NCBI GenBank assembly: GCA_019095985.1
Contig: CM032666.1
Span: 1,369,657-1,433,656, forward strand
From: Streblospio benedicti
Taxonomy: Eukaryota; Annelida; Polychaeta; Spionida; Spionidae
Length of the DNA: 64,000 nt
Direction: 5' to 3'
Position numbers and translations under genes: made by a program. The first letter of the stretch is position 1, and each line of letters starts with the position of its first letter. A model generated the notes under the pieces. It saw only the letters and a list, made by a program, of their open reading frames with translations. It had not been told where the DNA came from and did no database searches. Shown here piece after piece: positions 43,565 to 55,989 of this stretch.

Positions 43565-44810
43565 GCGAGTAGACTGATCCATCAACAATACAATTGGAAT
43601 CCTTGCATTGAGCCACGATCAAAGTCCTCACATCAGGGGGAGGCGTGTGTGTGTCTGTGTACAGTAGCTCCATCCATCAACAGTGTGAGGGAATCAGCAC
43701 AGAGATCAAAGCTAGGGGGTCTGGAGATGGCAGATACAGGGTGATCCATGTGATGCCAGCTCAGATGAGACAGAACGGATTCACAATGGTAATGAGGCAG
43801 AAACACTGGCATTGGTATCAGAGATATGGTGATATGGGGGTCAATAGAGATGGAAAACATTGCAGTATCTTTAAACATTATCTTTTTTGGCAGATAGCCA
43901 GGTCTGTGAGATAGAAAAGTTTATAATCACATGTCCGCGTCTTTGGTGTATTCCAACCAGAACCATTAGAAACGTTAACTGATAATGCAAGAAATGAATA
44001 TCTGAGATTATATCCTCAATACATGTACATATCATAGCTCACTGATTATGTAGAATAAACTACACAATCACATTAAATGAGTGCACAAAATACGTAACCT
44101 GAAACCTGACGTAAACACCATGCTGACATCTCATGGGATCATTAGAATTTCTTCAAACCCTAGGCCCCTATGATGGATGACCCTCACCCTGACCCCTCAA
44201 TGACCCTCATGGACTTCTTATTGCCCCAAACACTTTCACCAGACATTTTCGTCACACATTTTCGTTACCACAAAAAGGTTTTCATTGCAGTAAACATTTG
44301 CCACATCGTAGAGGTGGTCATTATATTCACGACAAAGAAATATCAAGCCCTTTTCTACGAAGGCTGAATGATAGAAAAATGGTCACTTGGACAAGTGGCC
44401 ACTTTGGCGAGTGAGTATGTGACCGTTGACTCCTGCATGACCTCTGTATGCCCTCAGGGACTCAGTTGCTACTTTTTCACACCTTTATTTCAGTTCGTCA
44501 GTGAAATGTCTGTCTTTTGTCATGGTTGTACAAATAAACAAGATGTAAAGATTTAAAAAAAGTGTCGAACGCAAGAGCAATTAACACAGATGTGACTGTA
44601 TAACAGTGACCACCGAGTCATGGGCACAGCTTTAAATTGGTTCAGGATTGGTTAAGCGAAGATTGTTTATATTTAAACGTGTCCGGTGTGGCAGATTGGC
44701 CGTTGTATGGTGTTGGGTGAAGAGATCTTTTGACGCTCCATCGGGCAGAACGAAGCTGGATCGCTCGGCTGATGTTTGGAAACCATTTGGCTGTGTCATG
44801 GAATAAACTA
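43565..44810. other. No gene seen
   Basis: Short overlapping open frames on both strands without domains. Confidence 0.35.
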
Positions 44811-44819
44811 ACATGGGGA

Positions 44820-45090
44820 TCGGATTCTAGTGGTCGCAATACAGAGGTGGTCACTTTATGAAGGTTCATGATAGTCTCTTCATAAAGCTTTGGAAATGTA
44901 TAATGTTTTTTTTATTACAGAGGTGGTCCTTTTTAGTATATGCAGTACAGTAGAACCTCTGTATTAAGAGTACCCAATGGGGACTCGGGACTGGCATCAC
45001 GTGGTCTCAATAGAGAGGTGGTCTCTTTATAAAGCTTTGGGACTGAGAAGTGGTCTTACTAGAGAGGTGGTCTCTTTATAGAGATAGTTA
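44820..45090 (+). repeat. Two adjacent pogo-like MITE copies
   Basis: 44820-44940 lacks its left end. 44946-45090 starts tacagtagaacctctgtatt. Confidence 0.7.
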
Positions 45091-45099
45091 GGATTAATG

Positions 45100-45760
45100 C
45101 TGAAAGTGTGACCAATGACCTGGTGTAAAATAACAAATCATAAGAAGACTTGATTCCATACACATTTCAACACCATGTATCAACACCTATAGTATTACAC
45201 ATTTCTATACCCAACCAATCATACTTGAGACCTCTTTTTATCATTAGTTTTTTCCTTCTCTGTCCCACACTCTCAGGGTCACGGCTCCACTACCAAATCT
45301 CCCAAGGGTCAACGCTTCACATTGACCTCTCTTTCATCAAGTTCACACCCTATCTACTTTATACACAAATCAGTTCTCACGTTGGCATGAATCCTGCATT
45401 CCCGTACCCTTACAACGATGTTCTCACTTTGGTATGAATCCTGCATTCATGTACCCTTACAATGATGTTCGATAAGGATAACTTGAATGAATAACAAACT
45501 GGATGCTTAAGTCATATTTTCTTACTAAAATCGTCCCATGATTATAAAGATAAAAGCTAATAACATTGAACCCTCCTGATTCCCCCACAAGCCTGCGATT
45601 GTATCTGCTGATATAACAGGCGAGATAGGGACAGATCTCTCCACGGATCCGCTATCTGCTGATGACGGTCTGGAGTGCACCTGGTCATTAAGACTGACCA
45701 GATCCGCCTTATCAGGATCACAGTGACAGAGTCCTGCTGGAGGCTTCATACAGGGGGAGC
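45100..45760. other. No gene seen; short duplicated stretch
   Basis: catgaatcctgcattc plus tacccttacaa occurs at about 45388 and 45435. Otherwise unassigned. Confidence 0.35.
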
Positions 45761-45767
45761 TCTAAGT

Positions 45768-45845
45768 GAGACTACCTCTATAGTGAGCAGTTAATGAGAT
45801 CACCTCAGTAATGAGACCACCTCAATAATGAGACCCTGTACAATA
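45768..45845 (-). repeat. Pogo-like MITE fragment
   Basis: Tandem gagaccacctcaataat-type modules. Confidence 0.55.
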
Positions 45846-46477
45846 CTTACTCAAATTCTATTTTTAAGGTTTCAAATGGGACTCTTTCACTTTACACTTG
45901 TATTACGCATACACACATCTGCAACCATGAGATGTCTCTCGCAACCACCTTTCCACAACTTGTGGTGTAGTTCTCAGGCAGATCCGGGAGGGGCACAGGG
46001 GGGCAGATTGGGACATTTAAATAAAGTCATTCAGGGCTGGGAATTTTATAATCCATGCTATAATCTATGCTATGTGTATACTGTATAGACGTCATGAAAT
46101 TACTGATAGGAATATCCTAAGTATATAGTAATTCTTTTTAACCACCTCATAGACAAAGGGCACACTTTCCAGTGGAGATCCCAATCTCGTATGAAAATCC
46201 ACAGTAACTAAATGAATCCGACTGTCATTGGAATGCATTTCAACACACACATTTAGTTCAGTTTAAAAGTGGATTATTTGACTGGTCAGTCTATAATGTG
46301 ATTGGTCAGTTTATAATGTGACCAGGTCTCGGATTATAGATTGACCTTGTCGTCAGCTATCTTTGGGTGACACGCGAACCTCAGTCTCTAACAGCCTTCA
46401 GTTGGAGAGGTCAGTTGATGAAATATGATAAAATGACCACTTACTGCCCACTGACCACTAGCAGCCTTGAAAACCAT

Positions 46478-46659
46478 TACAGTGAAACCTCCAAAAGGAC
46501 CACCTCTCTCATTTGACCACATCCGGAATAGGACCACTTTTCTCCACTCAATTCTCATATAAATATAACCCTACAACTATAAATTGACCACCTCTCTAAT
46601 GGGAACAGTCTCCATCTGTCCCCATTTACCATAGTCTTGTAGACGATGTTTCACTGTAT
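46478..46659 (-). repeat. Full-length pogo-like MITE (182 bp)
   Basis: Starts tacagtgaaacctccaaaag and ends gatgtttcactgta. Both termini are recognisable. Confidence 0.75.
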
Positions 46660-46839
46660 CTAAGTAACCTGAGTGACCTGAGAAACGGGGACTTTAAAGT
46701 CCTTGAGTGGTCAGTTAAATGATAATACTGACCGTGATGTGACAACTGACCACTCCGCCCCTCCCCTATGTCCAGTCTGACCTCGGGTTCTGGTAACCTC
46801 CCACAAGATGCCGGTATCACACAGTGACAAACATCATTA

Positions 46840-47250
46840 TACAGCAGTAGAACCTCTCTATCAGGACCATTTTTTGGAACCAATGTTAGGAGGTCTCAAT
46901 AGAGAGGTGGTCGGTGTACAGAGTAAGTAATTGTAAGTTGATATTGCGTTGACAACATGTTAATTAAGGGCGTTTGTCCCTTGAATGACATGATGTAATT
47001 CGTTACAAAATCTGTTACGTTGAACTTTCAAACAAAACAGCACAATACAGTGATGAGAGAGGAGAAAATAGGTGTATCCGTACAGTACAACCTCTCTATT
47101 CAGACCAGCCGGAGGCTATCTTCAAGTGGTCTCATTAGAGAGGTGGTCAATATATGGAAGTTCATGGAAGTATCATTATAGAAGTTTTAGGATAGAGTTA
47201 TCACAGATGTGGTACAATTATAAAGGTGATCTTATTGAGGGTTATACTTA
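46840..47250 (+). repeat. Two pogo-like MITE copies
   Basis: 46840-46925 starts tacagcagtagaacctctc. 47081-47250 starts tacagtacaacctctctatt and carries gtctcattagagaggtggtc. Confidence 0.7.
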
Positions 47251-47259
47251 GTTTTCACA

Positions 47260-48090
47260 TAATGATGCTGGTCAACTAATTAAGAGTGGTCAGCTAATTA
47301 ACACATATCTGTTGCTGTTCAGATAAAGCTTTATCTTATCAGTGTCAAGTGGTCACTTCGCTGAAACACATGTTTATCTGTCCACTATTTTTCTCCACCC
47401 TTCATATTTCTGACACCTCAGCCATCGTGGCATGCGGTCTCATTGATAAATGTCTAATATATGGGAATCAGTTTCTATGGTGATTTCCGAACATCCACAT
47501 CAACTGGTCAACGTGGTCAAGCCTCGTACCTCTCCCCTAACAACTGTCAAAATCTGTGAATACTTGACTGCTTTTGGAAAAAAACATTGTCAACTTTTTT
47601 TCCTCTCTGTAACCTCTACTATTTCTATTCAAAATTCAAATCATGACCAAATTCAAACCGTCAAACACCAATGATTTATTGCCATCTCCACCAACCCTCC
47701 CGTCGTTAATTCAAACCATGAAAGTTATGATAAAATGATTGATTTCAACACAGAAGCAACTTAACACCATATTATCTTCACTTGACCCCGGCATATTTCA
47801 TAATTCCCATTTCCCATCATCCCCTCTTCAACCTCACTTCAAATGCAAACTCGACAAGTGATAATGATCCATCAGCCATAATCATATTTCCCAAATTGCA
47901 GGAATCGTGAAGTAACTTTGCCTGTAACTGGAGTAATTTGGGGCTGACACGCACCGTTTGTCACTCGACCCGTGTTATTAGCCGTACTCAGCATTCTCCA
48001 TCTTAAGAAATTAGCACTGATTTCCTGTTAAAAAAACATGGTAATTTTCCCTTCACTCCCATAGATAGACAATTCCTGTACATGAAGTAC
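47260..48090. other. No gene seen
   Basis: AT-rich unassigned sequence. Confidence 0.35.
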
Positions 48091-48099
48091 AGTGTCACT

Positions 48100-48550
48100 T
48101 GTGAATAAGAACAGATCTATTAAGAGAGCATCTCCCTAATGAGACCCCCTGAGACCCATGATGGTCTCAATAGTTTCTCCTACATATTCCAAGAAGGTGT
48201 TGAATTTCTCCTCCATTCACCATTTTAATTTCACTTTCCCTTCCTATTATTTCTGCGCACATTATATTGGATCTCGCATGAAGCAGATAATTTGTGGGGA
48301 AAGTAGCGACGGTTATCCTCATTATAGCTGTGGTCGTCATTGTCAACATACGACCCCCAATCTGGGCACCACCGACCATAATTACCTCAAACTCACAGTC
48401 TCAGAAAGAACTGATTCACATGGAATGCAGTGGAACCTGTGTATTGAGACCACCATAGGTCTCTTTACGGAGGTTCACATTGGTCTCTTTATGTGATCCC
48501 AAGAACTGGTTTCATTACAGAGGTGGTCTCTGTAAAGTCGGTATCAATCG
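48100..48550 (+). repeat. Pogo-like MITE fragments
   Basis: Pieces at 48110-48170 and 48425-48540 (tgtattgagaccaccatagg, ttacagaggtggtctctgt). The intervening 250 bp are unassigned. Confidence 0.55.
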
Positions 48551-48889
48551 TCACCACCTAGCAACATCTCTGTCAGTGTTGTCATGGAAACAGTAGACTT
48601 TTTAGCAAAAACTCTCATAAAGTTTGAAACTGGCTTCAAAGTAAAGAAGATGGAGCATGATCATGGTGACATTGTGATTAATGGGGTCATCGTCCGTCTA
48701 CGGCTGTCTCTCCCACACTGACACCTGTATGTCAGAACCCAGTTAATGACAATGCACAAGTTATCATCAACACCAAAGAGCAAAATATTCACTAAACAAA
48801 TATTTATTTACTTTCTAAAATTGATATTTTGACTAGAGACAAAAATCTGCTTCTCAAAGAGACAAACTCCCAAAACATACAAAACAAGC

Positions 48890-49850
48890 TGCATACACTA
48901 GAACCTCTCTGTTGTGACTACCATAGGTTGGCCTCAAGTGGTCTCAATAGAGAGGTGGTCCCTTTATGAAAGGTTCATCTTGATTACTCTATGAAGGCTT
49001 GAACTGATAGAATTGGTCTCATTATAAAAGTTGTCTCATTATAGAGGTGGTCGACATCGGAAGTTCTACTGTATTAACTTTCAACTTTCAGGGATTCAAA
49101 GCCTTTTGATGTCATTATTCAATTAGCACGGGTGTCGAGTGGTCAGTGAGTGGTCAGTGAGTGGTCAGTGAGTGGTCAGTGTTGTTGCATGACATAAGGG
49201 CGGTGACCACTCATTAGGGTAACAAGCTGAACTAACATCTTCCTCATGCTCACAAAGATACAAAGTTAAAATTTAAATTCTCGCCTGCGTGGATGGTTGG
49301 TGTGAATCGCGCGAACAGATCAGCACGGAATAGATCAGGGGTGCAGCAGGCAAACATCAGGGGTGCAGCCAGGCGTGAAGACGAGGGTGCAGCCAGGCGT
49401 GTTTCTTTTTGAAACTTTCAAATGTTCTGTCTCATTGATTCATTGGGTAAACAGCCAAACTCTGTATTATGAAGACTGCACATGGATGAAAAGTGGTTTA
49501 ATTACAGAGGTGGTCTCTTTATTTAGGTTCATGGTGGTCTCTTTATGGTTGGTTGGGACTGTAATAGATTATCTTACTATAGAAGTGGTCTGTTCATAGA
49601 GGTGGTTTCAAGTGGAGATGTACTCTGAGGTCTTGTTTGTGATGGGGATTTCAGTGTGAAGTGAAACATGAAGTTTCCTGTCTTTTGAGGTTTCAATGAT
49701 TTCACAGAAGTCACAGTTTTGGTTCGAACAGGATGAAGTGATCCTGCAAGGATCAAATGTTGCAGTCTTTCAAATCTTCCATTATTTGAATAAAATACAG
49801 CGTAGCCTCCATTAAAGACCACCTCTATAAAGAGACCATTTGCTTGTGAT
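48890..49850 (+). repeat. Duplication block C' (paralogue of 28170-29160)
   Basis: Holds MITEs at 48894-49073, 49470-49620 and 49795-49850, plus the GTGGTCA minisatellite at 49137-49183, all in the order seen in block C. It lies before the second zinc-finger gene, whereas block C lies after block B. Confidence 0.85.
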
Positions 49851-49859
49851 CACCAAAAA

Positions 49860-51210
49860 AGACAGATGCCTCAATAAAACTGCTGGTTTGGATTAATTGT
49901 TAAACAATAAACAAACTTCAACTGTCTAAATTTTTATTAATTGAAAATAGGCAAATGACACTTTTTTTACTCTAACATTCTAGCAAACAACTACAGATTT
50001 AACAGCAACTACATGAACTACAGTTTCTAGAAAATGTTTTTCAATAATGTTATATTTACACAAAGACTTCAAGCAGACAGAGAAAAAACAATAATTTCAC
50101 AAACATTTTCATTTCATGACACATAATATTTCAACAGTTTGACAAAACACATTCTTGTAGGTCTCCAGTTTGCAGGTTCATTGCAGAATATCCACAGGAT
50201 GTAAAAATGGTCTATTAAATGATTGCCATGCATTTACATTAACAGAAAAATAAACAAACAAGATAGGCCTATCTACAAAGCAGATTTTGCTACATGATAA
50301 AGTTTAAGGATTTTAAAGCTGAGATACATAGATATTTCAACTGGAAGTCCTTGATTAACCAGAGGTGACGTGCACCAAATTTGCTTACATGATTTACGTT
50401 ATTTGTGCACAAACCATATGCAATCGCAATGTTCTACCAATGGTGAATTGGTGATGCCCTACGGTGATACTTCTCTACAGCTTAAAAGCACATTTTTTTA
50501 CTGAAGTTATGATGATGCGTTATTCTGATTCTGTGTATGGAAGCAGATTCCACCACAAGTAATCTGTTCCATAGCCTTAATCAAGACATCACAGTTGAGT
50601 TGCTTATACCAACAGTTCTTTCCCGCAGTGTTGTGATGATCATCAGAGTCAGGAATAGAACATACACAGACTGGCATGGTTAAACACCATTAAAATATGT
50701 CCAAGACTGGAAAAGCAAACAAAGGGCCTCCAGTTCTGCCATGATGAGGCTAACACATGTGGAGATGAACCATACATGCGGTTCCCACCATAACACAGGC
50801 TCTGGTCGGAGGAGGCAGGCGATGCTGTAAATGCACACAGTAAAGTCAAAAGAAGCACGAAGCAAACAGGACTCCAAATAGCGTTTCCAGCAGGGGTATT
50901 AGGGCTGCAATTTCACACACATTTTGCCTGAAAAAATATGATATAAAAACATTTGGTAAACGCCAATTAGAGCAATCACATTTTAGTGAATGTATTACTT
51001 TGCTAGGTTGGGACATGCTACTCCAGTTCACAACTATTAGACAATACACACATTGTACATCAAATTTGTAAAATAGGTAAAATGTCTTCACACAATTTTA
51101 TGTAAGCAAAATCTCTACAATCAGAGGTAGACAAATTACACCGCCCACAAAATCACAACAGGCAGGTAAAATTTGAAATAACCTACTGATGAAATATCAG
51201 CATTTGTCTA
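49860..51210. other. Downstream region of the 52 kb zinc-finger gene, no gene seen
   Basis: AT-rich. An ATTAAA word on the minus strand at about 51236-51241 could serve polyadenylation. The short frames at 50649-50877 start with hydrophobic residues but match nothing I know. Confidence 0.35.
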
Positions 51211-51264
51211 CCATTGCTATAATACCCTATAGCTATTTAATAGAAAAAAAAAACTTCAGTCATA

Positions 51265-51780
51265 ACAGCATACTTCTTGGCATTCACAGTCATATGGTGC
51301 TTTTTCAAGTTGCTTCCTTGTGTAAATGATTTGTGACAAATATGGCAGTAAAATGGCTTCTCACCAGCGTGTGCGCTTGTGCATCTTCAGGTTAGAACTT
51401 GTAGTAAAGCATTTCCCACACTGATCACACTTGTATGGTTTCTCTCATGTGTGAGTGCGCATATGAGTAATAACAGTAGACCTGTCAGAGAAACGTTTAT
51501 CACAAACTCCACAATCATAAGGTTTCTTGCCGGTGTGAGTTCTCATGTGGGTTTTCAGATTTTCACTTCAACTGAATGATTTCCCACAAACTGTACACTG
51601 ATGCTCTTTCTCTCTAGTGTGGATTCTAATGTGGGTGGCCAAGTGGTCACTTTGACTAAAACACTTGCCACATTGACTACACTTGTAAGGTTTATCACCA
51701 GTGTGGATTCTCATATGAGCTGTCAGATGTCCACTGTAACTGAATGATTTCTCACACACTATACACTGATGTTTTTTTCT
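51265..51780 (-). pseudogene. Broken C-terminal fingers 9-14 of the second zinc-finger gene
   Basis: Beyond the frameshift near 51775, fingers 9 and 10 ([28 protein letters not shown]) are open. Finger 11 is cut by a TGA after CGKSFS, yet its remainder ([13 protein letters not shown]) and finger 12 ([17 protein letters not shown]) follow in the same frame. A TGA replaces the glycine codon of the next linker (THT-stop-EKPYKC). Finger 13 ([17 protein letters not shown]) then runs into a 2-base shift (acacgctgg), after which finger 14 (CHICHKSFTQGSNLKKH) is read in another frame. The ancestral protein therefore had 14 fingers. Both stops are TGA and fit C-to-T decay of CGA or a G-to-T change. 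Confidence 0.8.
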
Positions 51781-52534
51781 CTCCAGTGTGGATTCTCCTG
51801 TGGCTGGTCAAGTGAGCCTGTTGACTAAAACATTTCCCACATTGACTACACTCATAAGGTTTCTCCTCAATGTGGATTCTCATATGTTTTGTAAGATCTC
51901 CCTTACGACTGAATGATTTTTCACACATTGTACACTGATGCTCTTTCTCACCAGTGTGGATTCTCATGTGGGTTTTCAGAGTTCCATTTCGACCGAATGA
52001 TTTCTCACACACTTTACACTGATATTTTTTCTCCCCAGTGTGGATTCTCATGTGGCTGGTCAAATTGCTACGGTCACTAAAACACTTGTCACATTGACTG
52101 CACTCATAAGGTTTCTCACCGGTGTGGATATTCAAGTGGCTTTTGAGATGTCCACTTTCACTGAATGATTTATCACACACTATACACAGATATTGCTTCT
52201 CCCCAGTATGAGTCCTCATATGTTTTGACAGATCTCCCTTTTGCCTGAATGATTTATCACACACTGTACACTGATGTTCTTTCTCCCCAGTGTGGATTCT
52301 CATGTGCCTAATCAAGTTGCCACTGTTACTAAAACACTTGCCACAATCACTACACATATAAGGTTTCTCCCCAGTGTGGATTCTCATGTGCCTGGTAAAG
52401 GCGCTACTGACACTTAAACACTTCCCACAATCAGTACATTTGTATGGTTCGTCTAGTGATTTCAGAGCGTCACTTCCGCTGACCAATTTATCATTCAACA
52501 TTGACTTCTGTTGCACATCACTGTGGTTTGCCAT
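51752..52534 (-). CDS. C2H2 zinc-finger protein, 8 open fingers, C-terminus frameshifted
   Basis: The 260-residue frame starts [17 protein letters not shown], with a 30-residue finger-free N-terminus ([17 protein letters not shown]). Eight canonical C-x2-C-x12-H-x3-H fingers then run at 28-residue spacing, alternating DCGKCF/QC(G/D)KCF and VC(E/D)KSF types, with linkers TGEKPYE, TGEKEHQ and TGEKKYQ. One linker is IEEKPYE. The frame leaves the finger series at [10 protein letters not shown] because of one extra A in a seven-A run, a spot prone both to slippage and to sequencing error. It is presumably a nuclear DNA-binding protein with no recognisable effector domain. The leader before the ATG matches that of the 14.1 kb paralogue. 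If the A-run is an error, the protein still meets a stop in finger 11. Confidence 0.85.
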   Translation of the reverse strand: MANHSDVQQKSMLNDKLVSGSDALKSLDEPYKCTDCGKCLSVSSAFTRHMRIHTGEKPYMCSDCGKCFSNSGNLIRHMRIHTGEKEHQCTVCDKSFRQKGDLSKHMRTHTGEKQYLCIVCDKSFSESGHLKSHLNIHTGEKPYECSQCDKCFSDRSNLTSHMRIHTGEKKYQCKVCEKSFGRNGTLKTHMRIHTGEKEHQCTMCEKSFSRKGDLTKHMRIHIEEKPYECSQCGKCFSQQAHLTSHRRIHTGEKKTSVYSV

Positions 52535-52985
52535 TGTAATCCTTTTTGTTTCTAATTTGATAATATCAAAAAGGCTCTTTTGATCTAAATACTATTAGAT
52601 ACATCCGTGAAACAATTCGAAAGTAATGTTTTATCCTGCAGATGCTTATGAAGTATTCCACCTCTGTATTTACAAAGTCACCGTTTCCCACATGAATTCT
52701 GTTTTTCCTTTTAATTCCATCACTAGAAAACTGATACTTAAAAAAAACGTTTATCTAATTGTGTTCTAATTTTACTACATTACTAATTACAAAACGCAAA
52801 AATAAAGACATCGTTATTATTTCATACGTGATGTTTAATTTATGGTTTTACAGTAATATTGCTTTTAACAAAATCCAGTTGACTATAAGACCAACAAGCC
52901 AGATTTAACATTTACAGTTTTTAGTCACAATGCAAACACCCGTTATGAGACATCCCTTTTTCATGTACATAGACAAGGAGAACTC
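52535..52985 (-). other. 5' flank of the second zinc-finger gene, conserved with 14.1-14.85 kb
   Basis: Matches both copies at 14111-14310 and 14395-14850 (shared gaaacaaaaaggattac, catgaagtattccacctct, cacaatgcaaacaccc). This threefold conserved flank probably includes the promoter, but no core element can be named. Confidence 0.65.
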
Positions 52986-53197
52986 TCACTGTGGGTCAAC
53001 AATGCTCTGACAATGACCTTAAAATCTTAATGATTTACATTGTAAAGTGGTGGGGAGCGAGTGTATGTGCAGCATGTGATGAGTCAGTGTTAGCGGGTGG
53101 GGGGGGGGGCACTTCCCTGGATAGCAGACAGGGATGCTCCCCCTTTAATTCTTCGGTTCGCAATTTCATAGCAAACTTTCGTTAAAAAAACTATTTA

Positions 53198-54202
53198 CCG
53201 TATTCCCGCGCATAAAAGCCCATGGGCTTAACATCGAAGATGAGCTTAATGTTCGAATATAAGCCCATGGGCCAATAAGTGAGAATAAAAATATTTTTTT
53301 CCCTACCAATAAAATCAATCAAAATTGATAGTTACGTGCACCCTGAACCAGATGAGTGACCAAAGACAACTGAAAACAACGTAACACACCTAAAGAAATC
53401 CTGTGCTCGTATGCGTACACATACGGTCATACCATGATCATGCTTTGGGTGATATTAGAAGCTCCGACACGTTTCACTATTTTCCATCAATGGTTCAGAA
53501 TGAACATCGATATAAACCTTCGGCGGGAGCTTGAATCAATGTTTGAAGATATATGTTTGTGTTAATCTGCATCTAGAATACACCCAAAGTGAGAATTAAC
53601 AAATAATATATTTTTTCAAACAAAATCTTACCGGCATAGTTCATGTTGCAAACGAAACGAGATTCTCTAGGAGCTTTCCACAACACAACCTCGTTTTAAT
53701 GCATTAGAAATCAATAGCGGACTCGGACTTCGACTGTTAAATGCTTTCGGTATATCTCCAGTGGGTGAGTATGATTTATAATGGCGAACTTCCGGAGTTC
53801 AAATATTTATTAAATTAGGTTTGTACGATGTTACCATGCTATGAAAATTCTTGTGACAATGACGAATACGAAGACAGCATTGCTAAAAAAGATATGAAAC
53901 TAATAATTACCATTGATGATTAAAGGAAAACATCGTGCACGTTGTCAAAAGTCAGTACCCTCATCATCGCCCGCGTATGCAGACTAGTACCGTCAAGTAA
54001 CACGTAAGAATCCATGGTTAAGAAACTTGGTGGCTCTATATAGTCAAAATCCAATGCTTATTCATCACCAAAGAGGGGGTGGGCGTAGTATACGAATATA
54101 CGCCCCTGGGCTTGTAAGTGGGGACTTTTTTCATTTTCAAAAGGTCCAAAAAGTGCTGTTTTTCGGTTATAAGCCCATGGGCTTTAATGCGCGGGAATAC
54201 GG
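53198..54202. mobile_element. CCGTATTCC-type TIR element, copy 2 (1,005 bp, non-coding)
   Basis: The left end ccgtattcccgcgcat and right end atgcgcgggaatacgg are perfect inverted repeats, extended by cccatgggctt palindromes. TA flanks both sides (53196-53197 and 54203-54204), a Tc1/mariner-like target duplication. No transposase frame is present. It is better preserved than the copy at 30701-31345. Confidence 0.85.
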
Positions 54203-54209
54203 TAATTGC

Positions 54210-54750
54210 TGGATATAACACAAATTAAGTATTTCATAGCCAAGTAGTTGGAATGAGAGGAAGAAAAACATGAAAATGGTAAATAAGAAGCCTGGGATGG
54301 GAAATCATCTGGAGCAATTTTAAATATATCCACTAGATTGCGATGCAGTAGACATGATGGGCTAGTAACATTCAGAATGTTTGAGTGAAATCTGCAGGAA
54401 AAATGAGCAAAACGTGTTAAATAGTTATAAATGAATGTTTTACTAGTAAAATTTCTACAACAATCATATTATTTTTCAACAATATTAAAAAAGCACAAAT
54501 GGATATTAAACTATCATCATTAATGGATCTCTACTATTTAAACAAACATCATTTTTTCACCTTGCCCTAATCATGGACCACTACCATTTATCAAAATTAG
54601 TTCTCTAGTTGCATAGACATAACTAACATTTTCTTTACAAGTTATGCAAGACATATTTTCATACGTAAGGCATTATACATAATGTGTGTGATCTTCAGAC
54701 ATAGTCATTCATCTATCTATAGACCATAATGTAACAGTTAAACGTCGGTA
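54210..54750. other. No gene seen
   Basis: AT-rich, unassigned. Confidence 0.35.
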
Positions 54751-54754
54751 AGAT

Positions 54755-55205
54755 GAATTCTGGTCCAAGTGGTCCCATTACAGATGTGGTCGCTTTATGG
54801 AGGTGTTGTTTAACATTGCTGCATGGAGGAGTGTTGCTAGAGAGTGTGTGTTTATGGAGGTGTTCTGCTTATAGAGGTTCTATCGCGTCTTTCTGTCGTC
54901 ATTTACAATCTCTCACATAACATTCCACAAACTCGTTTTTGTAACAATTAAAATGACGGTGTATGGAGCAAAAACAGCACGGAGACACGGCCATTTGCGA
55001 CCGTGTATCAGCTGACTTGTATGATGTTAAATGAAAATTTGGTCTTATTTTAGGTGGTCTCTGCTATAATGGGGGTCTTCATTGGAGATTGAAACTGAAT
55101 GAAATGGTTTTACCATAGAGGTGATCCATCTAAAGAAGTTTACACGAAGTGAGAAATGTGCTCATCATAGAGGTGGTCAGAAGTGTTTTTGTTGGAGGTT
55201 CGATT
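54755..55205 (+). repeat. Degraded pogo-like MITE pieces
   Basis: 54755-54895 and 55020-55205 carry aagtggtcccattacag, gtttatggaggtgttctgc and atcatagaggtggtcag modules. Confidence 0.55.
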
Positions 55206-55309
55206 ATTCATTATTTATGTTGTTCTACATTGGTATTCATAAAAGACACGGGAAAGGGTATAATGAACAAGATAGAAATGGTGACTGTTTATTTGGGGAC
55301 CTCATGTAG

Positions 55310-55985
55310 CGGCGTCTCATGATAACGAAGTAGACGACGTAAAAATTGTACAAAACAGCCGAGTGTTTGTCAGAAAAATCTCTCCATTAAAAGTGGGTTA
55401 TATAATAAAACGGCGTGTAATTAGCTCCCTCTGTCTATCCGTCGCTTTTATAAGACAGACTTTACAACTGTGTACAGTAAAGTCAGAAATTTATACAGCT
55501 TCTGTAGAGTCACACTATTTTCCAACCTTCAATTAAGCCCACCTCTATAATAAGATCGTTGCCCACGGTACTAGAACTGTATAAAGAGACAACTTCCATA
55601 AAAAAGACCATGTGCACCTCTGTAATGAGACTACTTTTGCCTGTCCAAACCTCCCTAGAGACCAGAATGAACCTTGGCACATAGTAACCTGTCTCTATTG
55701 AGACTGCTTTAAGTCTCACGTGGTCTTAATGGAGAGGTTTTCATTCTTTCTGTCTATCTGACATTTATAAGGCGATTTGCATCATGCGCTTCGGTGCATA
55801 AAGGAAGTTAGTTAAGTCACTTGATGTAAAAATGAGATTGTGCGACAGTAACTTGTTTTTGCCCTGTTTTCTTTAATCAATAATTAAATTCTCCTGGAAA
55901 AATAGACCTCCTATCATATTGCTATACGTAGGAAAGAAAGAAAGAAGACTCTTAGTCAGTCATGTTTCAAACTTATACAACTGTG
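55310..55985 (+). repeat. Inverted duplication arm 1 (partner 63185-63925), with MITE
   Basis: Reverse-complement match to 63185-63925. The 46-bp stretch at about 55742-55787 (tcattctttctgtctatctg...) and cttttataa-acagac / gtctgt-ataaaag flanks are shared. A minus-type MITE at 55505-55735 is included in both arms. Confidence 0.8.
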
Positions 55986-55989
55986 GAGA

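Noticed and set aside
50649-50877. Short minus-strand frames with a hydrophobic start resembling a signal peptide
   Set aside because: Two overlapping frames, no cysteine pattern or family match, and a position in AT-rich downstream sequence.
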